Source: Cognataquiflexum nitidum
Lineage (GTDB): Bacteria; Bacteroidota; Bacteroidia; Cytophagales; Cyclobacteriaceae
Direction of reading: 5' to 3'
Length of the DNA stretch: 64,000 nt
Assembly: GCF_022538055.1 (NCBI RefSeq)
Contig: NZ_JAKZAM010000030.1
Span: 1 to 64,000 of the forward strand
Shown: piece by piece, positions 25,884 through 33,152 of the stretch
Layout of the letters: each line of letters begins with the position of its first letter
Numbering within the stretch: the first letter of the stretch is position 1
Notes under the pieces: model-generated
The model's database searches: none
What the model was told of the DNA's origin: nothing
What the model saw: the letters and a program-made list of their open reading frames with translations, nothing else
Program-made: the position numbers and the translations under genes

Positions 25884-27722
25884 TTATTTTTTTATTGTAA
25901 CAACATCAATAATCTCACCCTCCAAATTGTAAGTCCTTAATTCCAAGGAATCTCCAATCACCTGAACAGTACAATAATGATGGCCTCGGAAGTTCTTGGC
26001 AGTAAACCAAGCACGGGTTGGGGCATTGTCCTCCAAGTTACCTCCCGCTCCTCCTGCCTGCACATAGACTGTCCCATTTTCAGAATCGACTTTGCCCCCT
26101 TTCAAAGGATGCGACCGCATGTAAGTATGCAGATGGCCGAAGAAAACCATTTTTACTTCATTGGCTTCCACCAGTGAAATCAAGTCTTTCAGCTGTGGAT
26201 CGCCTTGGTTTCCGGGTTCCCTCCATGTATTTCCATAATCATCCTCATCTGCAGAATAAGGAGCATGATGCAGCACGACAAAACTCCATTTTGCTTCACT
26301 TTTGGTAAGTTCATTTTCTAGCCAAACATACTGTTCTCCTCCTTTCTGAAGGTCTTTTCGGGGATTACTGTTGAGCATAAAAAAGGAAGCGTCTCCAAAA
26401 TCGAAACGGTAAAAGCCTTTTTCCCCAGTATGCGGATGGTATTGTTTGTACCAATTAAGATCGCCGTCACCATTTCCCGGAACCGTTGCGACGGGTACCC
26501 TAGAGGTTAAGGCACCAACTCCCTGAAAATATTCCATAGTCCACTCAAACTTGGAATCTTTGAAACCACCATCCGTCAAATCTCCCAAATGAATCAAAAA
26601 ATCCGGCCTTTCCTCCCAAAGTCCTTGGGCAACTTGGTTGTTGACCTGCGGCCTGCTTTCCGTATCGCTGATTATTCCAAAAAGAAAAGGATTGCCTATG
26701 GGCTTCGCGGTTTGGAAAGAAAGAACCGGAGTGGATAATTTTTCTCCGCTTTCAGTTTCAAATTCAATTTGGTAAAAATAGGTAGTCTCAGGTTTCAAGT
26801 TTTCAAAAATGGCTGTACTTATAGGATTTGTTGAAGCATCGAAATTCATTGTCATTTCCAAAGGGATTTTTTCTCCAAAGGTCAAAATAGCTTTTGTGGC
26901 CCGGTCCGTTTCCCAAACCAATTGGGCAGAATTTTCGCTGATATCATTGAGATACGGTCCTGCTATGAGATGGAACTTGTCAGAATAGAGCTTTCCAGCA
27001 CTGATTTGTTTTTCTACTTTCGGAAAAATATCGGCTATCTCCTGTTCTGTGAGGGCTTGTTGGTATATCGCTGTTTTCTTTAGGATATCATGGGCTTCCA
27101 TGTAAGGCTCCATATCCAAAAAGGATTTTAAGATCAACTGACTTCCTTCCAAAGTTTTGTCCAATTCCTTTTGCCAAACCATTTCGCCTTGTTCAAAAAG
27201 TGTAACGTTTTTCCCATCAAAGTTTAGCAAGTAATGGTTCCAGTATTTTTTCCAGGTTTTGGAATTGAATTCTGATTTTTGCCAAATCCCTTTTTCCATC
27301 AAGCCATTAATCACTTTTTTATCAAATACCGAAATAGCCATCTTTAAGTCCTCCTCCTGCCAAAATTCCCAGGAAATCCCAGCCGGATTATTCACATGGT
27401 TGAGCAATAGAAACTCCAAGGCAAATGATTTGGAAAAATCGACATTTTGGCTTTCAAACGGCTTATAAATGGCCGAAATAGGTTGATTAAGGCTGTATGG
27501 GGAGTCAGAATAACCAGCACCAAACTTTTGAAAATCTTTCAAAAAAACGGTTTCATCAGAGGACTTTGTGGCCGCATTTCTTGGAAGATCATACTGATTC
27601 CAAAACCAGAATTCTTTGGCAGGTATGGGGACTGAATCAGTGGATTGAAGTGAAGCCTTTGGAAAGAGCAATGAAAAAAGGATAAGAAAAGTCAGCATTG
27701 GAATCGAATTTTTGTTTACCAA
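25884..27722 (-). CDS. Exported purple-acid-phosphatase-like metallophosphoesterase
   Basis: A 612-residue protein with an N-terminal signal (MVNKNSIPMLTFLILFSLLF). Residues about 30-250 look like a concanavalin/LamG-type beta-sandwich (NHVNNPAGISWEFWQEEDL, NHYLLNFDGKNVTLFEQGE). Residues about 265-345 are a fibronectin-like purple-acid-phosphatase N domain (SAQLVWETDRATKAILTFG). The catalytic domain has GIISDTESRP, HLGDLTDGG, TVPGNGDG (Asp where Asn-His-Glu/Asp is usual), VLHHAPYSADEDD and FGHLHTYMRSHP. GNGD in place of GNHD is a change at a metal or phosphate position. It belongs by function to the phosphorus island but is convergent to it, and a hairpin lies upstream. Substrate is unknown. 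Confidence 0.8.
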   Translation of the reverse strand: MVNKNSIPMLTFLILFSLLFPKASLQSTDSVPIPAKEFWFWNQYDLPRNAATKSSDETVFLKDFQKFGAGYSDSPYSLNQPISAIYKPFESQNVDFSKSFALEFLLLNHVNNPAGISWEFWQEEDLKMAISVFDKKVINGLMEKGIWQKSEFNSKTWKKYWNHYLLNFDGKNVTLFEQGEMVWQKELDKTLEGSQLILKSFLDMEPYMEAHDILKKTAIYQQALTEQEIADIFPKVEKQISAGKLYSDKFHLIAGPYLNDISENSAQLVWETDRATKAILTFGEKIPLEMTMNFDASTNPISTAIFENLKPETTYFYQIEFETESGEKLSTPVLSFQTAKPIGNPFLFGIISDTESRPQVNNQVAQGLWEERPDFLIHLGDLTDGGFKDSKFEWTMEYFQGVGALTSRVPVATVPGNGDGDLNWYKQYHPHTGEKGFYRFDFGDASFFMLNSNPRKDLQKGGEQYVWLENELTKSEAKWSFVVLHHAPYSADEDDYGNTWREPGNQGDPQLKDLISLVEANEVKMVFFGHLHTYMRSHPLKGGKVDSENGTVYVQAGGAGGNLEDNAPTRAWFTAKNFRGHHYCTVQVIGDSLELRTYNLEGEIIDVVTIKK

Positions 27723-27793
27723 TACTAAACAGAAGAAAAATGAAAGAGATGAAGAGGGTGTTAAGAAACTGATAAATAATCATCAATAGGAAA

Positions 27794-27831
27794 AGCCATA
27801 ACTGAAAATTTTCCAACTTTCAGTTATGGCT
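27794..27831 (-). terminator. Terminator downstream of the SIMPL gene
   Basis: AGCCATAACTGAAA pairs with TTTCAGTTATGGCT, a 14-bp stem. Read on the minus strand it is followed by TTTTCC. It separates the SIMPL gene and aromatic operon from the phosphatase gene. Confidence 0.7.
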
Positions 27832-27855
27832 ATCAATATTTGTTTTACTTGTTTA

Positions 27856-28566
27856 CTATCTAGAAAAAGTAAACGAGACCATTACCCTGTCAGAAAGTTT
27901 TTGTTCTTCGGGACTAAAAGTGGGTTCCTGATAGGATTCAGACATGTCCATGGCCATCATCGCTCTTGCATTTCTCATGACCGGCATAATGACGTTTCCT
28001 GAAGAATAAGAAACCCTATGAACTTGGAGTTTGGACAAGCCCAAGGACTTGGCGATTACTTCAGCTTTTGTTTTGGCATCTGCTATCGCCAATTCAAGCA
28101 ACTTGGAAGATGATGATTTTCTCAACGCATCAGATATGTTGAATTGCATGTTGTAGGTCATGTCTGTGGTCTGATGGAGGGCTTCGGTGATTTTGATCAG
28201 ATTTTGATCGGCAACTTTCACTTTTACTTTGATGGTCTGCGAAGCTACGTACCCGCTGTCTTTAGAGGAATTATTACGGTAAATTCGGTTTATATTCACA
28301 TAATAATTGTCAACAGTAAAGGTATATCCATCGATCCTAGTCTTTTTCAGCGCATCCTCGATGGATTTTGTTTTCTTGTTCAAGGCATTTGTCGCATCAG
28401 CCACTTTCAATGCTTTCTCTGATAAGGTGAGGTAAATCAATGCTTCGTCAGGCATGATTCCCAATTCACTTGTACCTTCAACTTCAATCAAAGGGATATT
28501 ATTTTCTTGAGCGAAAGCAGATTCCAACAGGAATAAAAACGGCAATGCAAATAGTAGCTTTTTCAT
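27856..28566 (-). CDS. SIMPL (DUF541) domain periplasmic protein
   Basis: A 236-residue protein with signal peptide MKKLLFALPFLFLLESAFA. The mature part carries the SIMPL/DUF541 fold: IEVEGTSELGIMPDEALIYL at the start, a repeated beta-alpha core, ELAIADAKTKAEVIAKSLG near residue 165, and a last strand VMVSFTFSR. Homologues are periplasmic or outer-membrane associated proteins of mostly unknown role; the name comes from an interleukin-1 receptor-associated kinase partner. It lies 58 bases downstream of the ParE-like toxin gene and may be transcribed with the aromatic operon. Confidence 0.85.
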   Translation of the reverse strand: MKKLLFALPFLFLLESAFAQENNIPLIEVEGTSELGIMPDEALIYLTLSEKALKVADATNALNKKTKSIEDALKKTRIDGYTFTVDNYYVNINRIYRNNSSKDSGYVASQTIKVKVKVADQNLIKITEALHQTTDMTYNMQFNISDALRKSSSSKLLELAIADAKTKAEVIAKSLGLSKLQVHRVSYSSGNVIMPVMRNARAMMAMDMSESYQEPTFSPEEQKLSDRVMVSFTFSR

Positions 28567-28624
28567 AATATTGGTTTTTAAGTCTTGTACGGATGATTCA
28601 AAACTTAGGCCAGTTTTTTATCTA

Positions 28625-28924
28625 TTACCAAAAAGGATTTTTGTCAGAATTCTGCCTCATATCAAAGAGGTTCAACACAACCAATTGATTATCATACATT
28701 CCGTAGACAACTTTAAAATATGTTAAAAAATTTAAACTCCTTATTCCAGGAAGCTCGGATTCTTTTCCGATAAAAGGGTTTTGTAAAATCAACTCCAGTT
28801 TTTGATCCAAATCATTTTTGATTTTTATTGAATAAGAGAAACTTTGTGTCCTGTTTTTCCAGTATTCTAATATTCCAAAAAACTGTTCCTCTGCCTCTTC
28901 TGTCCAGATTACTTTCTGACCCAT
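28625..28924 (-). CDS. RelE/ParE-family toxin
   Basis: A 99-residue toxin-like protein. It starts MGQKVIWTEEAEEQFFGILEYW, the pattern W-T-x-x-A-x-x-x-L/F typical of ParE/RelE toxins of Bacteroidota, has a central conserved IRSLNFLTYFKVVYG and ends VVLNLFDMRQNSDKNP, with a terminal Arg and Asn as in other family members. It overlaps the preceding antitoxin by 16 bases. The pair follows tyrA, so it may be transcribed from the aromatic operon as well as from its own promoter. Gyrase poisoning versus mRNA cleavage cannot be told from the sequence. Confidence 0.85.
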   Translation of the reverse strand: MGQKVIWTEEAEEQFFGILEYWKNRTQSFSYSIKIKNDLDQKLELILQNPFIGKESELPGIRSLNFLTYFKVVYGMYDNQLVVLNLFDMRQNSDKNPFW

Positions 28925-29136
28925 TCCTTAAACCTATTTTCGATTTCCTCTTGGCTTTTTACTCTACCATTTTCAAATTGAGCTTTAGATTTTAGGATCG
29001 AATCGATTTGTTTTTCAGAAAATGAATGGTCTTGATCAAGGACTTCATCTTCTAAAAATCTATAGATTTTGTCGAGCAAATCATCATCTTCGGTATGGTT
29101 GATGATGTTGATGATTTTTTCCTTAAGTGTATCCAT
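28909..29136 (-). CDS. Antitoxin partner of the RelE/ParE-family toxin
   Basis: A 75-residue, mostly helical acidic protein (DTLKEKIINIINHTEDDDLLDKI, FSEKQIDSILKSKAQFENG). Its last 16 bases overlap the toxin gene, so it is translationally coupled. The pattern of a short all-alpha protein with a Q-E-E-I-E-x-R-F-K-E-W tail is common for antitoxins next to ParE toxins in Bacteroidota. A DNA-binding N-terminal region is not obvious. Confidence 0.8.
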   Translation of the reverse strand: MDTLKEKIINIINHTEDDDLLDKIYRFLEDEVLDQDHSFSEKQIDSILKSKAQFENGRVKSQEEIENRFKEWVRK

Positions 29137-29226
29137 ACAAAGAGATTTTATGACAATTTAATGAAATTAAAATGGAGTTTCATATAATAATGCACCTAAA
29201 AAAGCTTATACAAATGAATCAAAATC

Positions 29227-30075
29227 TTATTTTCCCAAATCCAGGATATCCTTGATTTTGTTGGTTTTTTCCATTTCGTGGTACAATCCTTCGTAGTCAT
29301 CTGCAATGATTTTATCACGGAACTTGGAAAGGTTGGAAATGTACAAGCTCATGGCCTCAAGGATATTTTTCTTGTTTTCCTGCATAATAGGAGCCCACAT
29401 TCCTGGCGAACTTTTGGCTAACCTGACAGTAGACGCAAATCCACTTCCTGCCATGTCAAAGATGTTTTTCTCATCTTCCATTTTGTCCAAGACAGTTTTG
29501 CCCAACATAAAGGAAGTGATATGCGAAAGGTGGGAAACGAAAGCGAGATGTTTATCATGCTCTTCAGGATCCATAAACCGCAGTTTCATATTCAGCGCTT
29601 CCAATACCTCATAAGCCTTGGCTTTCAGGTGGATGTCGGTCTTTTCCATTTCGCAAATGATAAAAACTTTTCTGTCCAACAAATCTGCTTTGGCAGCTTT
29701 TGGACCTGAATATTCTGTTCCTGCGATCGGGTGGCCGGCGAGGTAATGTTCTCTTTTGGGATGTTCTGATACCGCCTGACAAAGCAATTCTTTGGTAGAT
29801 CCAAAATCCATCACCAAAGTTTCGGAACCAATTTCATCAAGAATTTTGACCAGCAATTCTGATAAGGTATTTGCAGGCGTTGCCAAAACGATGATATCTG
29901 TGTCGGCATCGGGTTTTTCTTTGACTTCATCAATGATCCCCAAAGTCAGGGCATCCTGAAGATTTTGTGGATTGGAATCAAATCCTGTAAAATGGATTTC
30001 GGGCTTTAACTGCTTCAATGCCAGGGAAAATGACCCTCCCAAAAGTCCCAAACCGATGATGTGAATTTTTTTCAT
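29227..30075 (-). CDS. tyrA: Prephenate dehydrogenase
   Basis: A 282-residue NAD-dependent enzyme of tyrosine synthesis that oxidatively decarboxylates prephenate to 4-hydroxyphenylpyruvate. The Rossmann motif GLGLLGGSFSLALKQ is at residues 6-20. Further family motifs are HPIAGTEYSGPKAAKADLL, and HLAFVSHLSHITSFML where His is part of the prephenate site. The length fits a monofunctional TyrA without an ACT domain. It is the last aromatic gene of the operon, 28 bases after the aminotransferase, and is followed by a toxin-antitoxin pair. Confidence 0.9.
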   Translation of the reverse strand: MKKIHIIGLGLLGGSFSLALKQLKPEIHFTGFDSNPQNLQDALTLGIIDEVKEKPDADTDIIVLATPANTLSELLVKILDEIGSETLVMDFGSTKELLCQAVSEHPKREHYLAGHPIAGTEYSGPKAAKADLLDRKVFIICEMEKTDIHLKAKAYEVLEALNMKLRFMDPEEHDKHLAFVSHLSHITSFMLGKTVLDKMEDEKNIFDMAGSGFASTVRLAKSSPGMWAPIMQENKKNILEAMSLYISNLSKFRDKIIADDYEGLYHEMEKTNKIKDILDLGK

Positions 30076-30103
30076 TTGTTGATAATGTATGTGGGTGATT
30101 TGT

Positions 30104-31249
30104 TTATGATAATCGTTTTATTGCTTCTTTGATGGATTCCTCTTTGACACAAAGTGAAAATCTTATGAAACCTTCCCCTTGTGTTCCGAAAATATGTCCG
30201 GGTGTAACAAAAATAGATTTGTTGTAAAGTAGGTTATCGACCAATTCATCTGATGTTTTTCCCTGAGGCAATTTAGCCCATACAAACATGCCCGCCGTGT
30301 CCCTTTCAAATTCCAACCCCAATTTTTCTGCCAATTCCCAAATCAATTTTCTCCTTTTGGAATAAATTTCATTCAGTCCTTTATACCAATCCCTTCCCAA
30401 GGACATGGCAGCAATGGCTCCTTGTTGAATTCCGAGAAACATTCCTGAATCCATATTGCTTTTGACTTTGGTGATGGCAGATATCCATTCGGGTTTTCCC
30501 GCCACAAAACCAACTCGCCAACCAGCCATATTAGATGTTTTGCTGAGGGAATTGAGTTCCAAAGCTACTTCTTTGGCTCCTTCAATCTGGAAAATACTTT
30601 TTGGATTATCCTCCAAAACAAAGCTGTAGGGATTGTCATTAACTATGACGATGTGATGCTTTCTCCCAAATGCAATCAGCTTTTCAAAAACCTTCAAATC
30701 AGCTTTTGCGCCTGTAGGCATATGCGGATAATTGACCCACATCAGTTTGACTTTGCTGAGGTCCATTTTTTCGAGTTCATCAAAATCAGGATACCAACCA
30801 TTTTCTGATTTTAAGTCATAATAAACCGGATTAGCCAAAAGCAATTTGGTTACAGAAGTGTAAGTTGGGTAACCGGGATTTGGTACCAAAACCTGATCTC
30901 CCTCGTCCAAAAAAGTCATGGAAATATGCATGATTCCTTCCTTTGAACCCAAAAGCGGCAAAACTTCAGTTTCGAGATTGAGAACCACCCCATAATGACT
31001 TAGGTAAAAATCAGCGTATGCGGCTCTCAAAGCAGGAATTCCTTGATAGCCTTGGTAGCCGTGACTCGTAGGCAACAATGAAGATTGGTACAAAGCCTCT
31101 ATGACCGATGGGTGCGGGGGCAAGTCCGGACTTCCGATACCCATATTGATGATCGGCTTTCCTTCTTCCCGCAGTCGGTTGACCTCTTTGAGTTTTTGGG
31201 AAAAATAATATTCCTGAATGCTATCTGTCCGTTTGGAAAATCCCTTCAT
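30104..31249 (-). CDS. PLP-dependent class I/II aminotransferase
   Basis: A 381-residue fold type I aminotransferase. INMGIGSPDLPPHPSVIEAL near residue 36 is the usual start of the catalytic domain. The PLP lysine lies in SLSKTSNMAGWRVGF (residue about 235), with an N-DNPYSF segment and a YP-x-x-P-x-GAK type loop earlier. It resembles LL-diaminopimelate and aspartate/aromatic aminotransferases. Its position between pheA (1-base gap) and tyrA suggests it transaminates phenylpyruvate and 4-hydroxyphenylpyruvate, or prephenate, in this pathway, but the sequence alone cannot set the substrate. Confidence 0.85.
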   Translation of the reverse strand: MKGFSKRTDSIQEYYFSQKLKEVNRLREEGKPIINMGIGSPDLPPHPSVIEALYQSSLLPTSHGYQGYQGIPALRAAYADFYLSHYGVVLNLETEVLPLLGSKEGIMHISMTFLDEGDQVLVPNPGYPTYTSVTKLLLANPVYYDLKSENGWYPDFDELEKMDLSKVKLMWVNYPHMPTGAKADLKVFEKLIAFGRKHHIVIVNDNPYSFVLEDNPKSIFQIEGAKEVALELNSLSKTSNMAGWRVGFVAGKPEWISAITKVKSNMDSGMFLGIQQGAIAAMSLGRDWYKGLNEIYSKRRKLIWELAEKLGLEFERDTAGMFVWAKLPQGKTSDELVDNLLYNKSIFVTPGHIFGTQGEGFIRFSLCVKEESIKEAIKRLS

Positions 31250-31250
31250 C

Positions 31251-32066
31251 TTATTTCCTGCTTACATATTCACCAAAAATCTTCACTTCTCCCCCATTTT
31301 GATTGACTGCGTCTATGGCCTTCAGGTACTTGGCATAATCGTCAAATTGTGCATCAATGAAAAACGCATAGTGCCAGGGATTTTCTATAACCGGAATGGA
31401 TTGGATTTTACTCAAGTCAAGGTCATTGTCACTGAGCAAAGTCAGGAGCTTGGCAAGACTTCCCTTTTCATTTCTGATCGTGATTTTGAATGAGGCTTTA
31501 TTGGGTTTTTCAGTTTGCTGCGGTTTGTCTTTTTGCAGGAGAATGAAACGTGTAAAATTGTTCTTAATAGTCTGAATGTCATCGGCTAAGATTTCCAAAC
31601 AATAGATTTCTGCTGCTGTCGAGCTTGCAATTGCACCCAAGCCTTTGATTTTTTCATCAGAAATCCGCTTTGCAACAGTAGCCGTATCCACATCATCGAT
31701 CAATTTGATGTCAGGATAATCCTCAAAAAAGCGCTTGCACTGAAGTAAAGCCATAGGATGGGATTTTACTTCTTTGATATCAGTAATTTTTTGCCCCGGT
31801 AACACCATGAGGTTGTGGGAAATCGGTAGGTAGTATTCTTCAAAAATATGTAATTCGTGCCTGTCGATCAGGTCATAATTTGGGAGAATGGCACCTGCAA
31901 TGGAGTTCTCGATCGCCATGACACCGTAAGGAACATCTCCTCTTTGCACCGCCTTGGCCACTTCCTCAAAAGTCCTAAAACCCTCGATTTCAGTATCCGC
32001 CCCAAAATAATTGAGCGCAACCTGATGGTGAAAAGAACCGGGAATACCTTGAATGGCGACTTTCAT
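31251..32066 (-). CDS. pheA: Prephenate dehydratase with ACT domain
   Basis: A 271-residue enzyme converting prephenate to phenylpyruvate. It begins MKVAIQGIPGSFHHQVALNYFG. Catalytic-region motifs are MAIENSIAGAILPNYDLI and the TRF triplet in NNFTRFILLQKD (about residue 165-176). The C-terminal ACT domain starts KITIRNEKGSLAKLLTLLSDNDLDLSKIQS. In the ACT domain the usual ESRP Phe-binding motif reads QSIP, so feedback inhibition by Phe may differ. The gene is spaced 9 bases from the upstream VapC gene and 1 base from the aminotransferase. Confidence 0.92.
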   Translation of the reverse strand: MKVAIQGIPGSFHHQVALNYFGADTEIEGFRTFEEVAKAVQRGDVPYGVMAIENSIAGAILPNYDLIDRHELHIFEEYYLPISHNLMVLPGQKITDIKEVKSHPMALLQCKRFFEDYPDIKLIDDVDTATVAKRISDEKIKGLGAIASSTAAEIYCLEILADDIQTIKNNFTRFILLQKDKPQQTEKPNKASFKITIRNEKGSLAKLLTLLSDNDLDLSKIQSIPVIENPWHYAFFIDAQFDDYAKYLKAIDAVNQNGGEVKIFGEYVSRK

Positions 32067-32075
32067 TTTGTTTGA

Positions 32076-32483
32076 TTATTTATTTATTGAATGTGGAAAT
32101 ACCAAATCTAAACCCTCTATTCGTTCAAAATGCTTCACATTCATAGTCGCTAAAGGCCTGTTAAATTTCTTAGCTGTTGCAGCAATAAATAGATCAGGAA
32201 GTGCTAACTGCTGATTTGATTTTTTCAACTTTTTATGAATTTCCACAGCAATATTTGCTGACTCTCCATCAAACGGTAAAATATTAACCTCTCTTAGTAG
32301 TGAGTTCCAAAAATCAGACTGCCCCGGATTTATGCCATATTTGATTTCAAATTCAGTAATTGATGTGATTTCAAATTTTGCATATTTACCAATCAGGCCT
32401 ATAAAAAATGTATCTTCTTTTTTCTTTTTTCTGAAATATTCAAAAAGTACAGAAGTGTCCAAACAGATTATTGCATTCTCCAT
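32076..32483 (-). CDS. PIN-domain toxin, VapC-like
   Basis: A 135-residue PIN nuclease. The acidic active-site set is visible: LDTSVLFEYF (Asp9), an ITEFEIKYG segment (Glu about 42), LPDLFIAATA (Asp about 96), and a final conserved TMNVKHFERIEGL. VapC toxins cleave RNA, often tRNA or the sarcin-ricin loop. The start overlaps the upstream antitoxin gene by 16 bases. The module lies inside the aromatic biosynthesis operon, 9 bases before pheA, so it would be cotranscribed with it. Confidence 0.85.
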   Translation of the reverse strand: MENAIICLDTSVLFEYFRKKKKEDTFFIGLIGKYAKFEITSITEFEIKYGINPGQSDFWNSLLREVNILPFDGESANIAVEIHKKLKKSNQQLALPDLFIAATAKKFNRPLATMNVKHFERIEGLDLVFPHSINK

Positions 32484-32707
32484 TGGTCAATTTTTTTTCT
32501 TGCTTCTTGAATTTTTTCTAACTCGTCTGTTGTAAGCGTTGGCCCTTTTAATAGTAAATTTCTTAAACTTTCCTGTTTTGAAGACAAAGATTCAGATTTA
32601 TCAGCATATTCATCCAAGAGTTTTTTCACCTCTAGAAGTTCCTCTGAGGATAATTGCTCAAGCAACCCTCTAAATTTTTCTATTTTTTCTCCAAATAAAG
32701 TTCCCAT
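32468..32707 (-). CDS. VapB-like antitoxin
   Basis: A 79-residue helical, acidic protein (FGEKIEKFRGLLEQLSSEELLEVKKLLDEYADK) partnered with the PIN toxin by a 16-base overlap. No AbrB or RHH motif is clear, so the family is uncertain and the antitoxin role is inferred from position. It begins 12 bases after the DMT-family gene, leaving little room for a separate promoter. Confidence 0.7.
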   Translation of the reverse strand: MGTLFGEKIEKFRGLLEQLSSEELLEVKKLLDEYADKSESLSSKQESLRNLLLKGPTLTTDELEKIQEARKKIDQWRMQ

Positions 32708-32719
32708 CCTTAAATCTAT

Positions 32720-33088
32720 CTATTTTTTGAAAATAAAATAAACCGCAAGCACCAAAAACCCAAATCCGATGATATGGTTTAGTTTGATGGTTTCATTCTT
32801 GAAAAATACCAAAGTGAAAATCATAAATACCACCAAAGTGATAACTTCCTGAAGCACTTTCAATTCTACCAAAGAAAAAGGACCTCCGTTTTCTTTGAAC
32901 CCTATCCTATTGGCAGGAACCTGGAAAATGTATTCAAAGAAAGCGATTCCCCAACTGATCAAAACGATCGATATCAACCCAAGATTTTCAAACCACTTCA
33001 AGTCTTTGAACTTCAGGTGTCCATACCAAGCCATGGTCATAAAGGTATTGGAAAGGATCAAAAGAAGGATTGTATAGGTGCCTTTCAT
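32720..33088 (-). CDS. DMT-family small membrane protein (DUF486)
   Basis: A 122-residue protein with four hydrophobic segments (residues about 6-20, 33-50, 75-95, 105-120) and the conserved interhelical sequence EYIFQVPANRIGFKENGGPFSL, which I recall as the DUF486 signature. These proteins are distant relatives of small drug/metabolite transporters. The transported compound is unknown. It follows aroA in the operon after a low-complexity stretch, and a role in aromatic amino-acid transport would be speculation. Confidence 0.8.
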   Translation of the reverse strand: MKGTYTILLLILSNTFMTMAWYGHLKFKDLKWFENLGLISIVLISWGIAFFEYIFQVPANRIGFKENGGPFSLVELKVLQEVITLVVFMIFTLVFFKNETIKLNHIIGFGFLVLAVYFIFKK

Positions 33089-33096
33089 GATTTAGA

Positions 33097-33150
33097 CAAG
33101 AGATGTGAGACAGGAGATTTGAGACGTGAGACCTGAGATTGGAGATGGAA
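33097..33150. repeat. GAGACGTGAGA-type low-complexity repeat after aroA
   Basis: An irregular tandem run of GAGATGTGAGACAGGAGATT-like units lies between aroA and the DMT gene. The adjoining TTGTGTGTTGTGCCTTGTGT run, just beyond, codes for the last residues of AroA. The tract probably belongs to a class of dispersed intergenic sequences, as also seen near 10446 and 35500. Confidence 0.55.
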
Positions 33151-33152
33151 GA

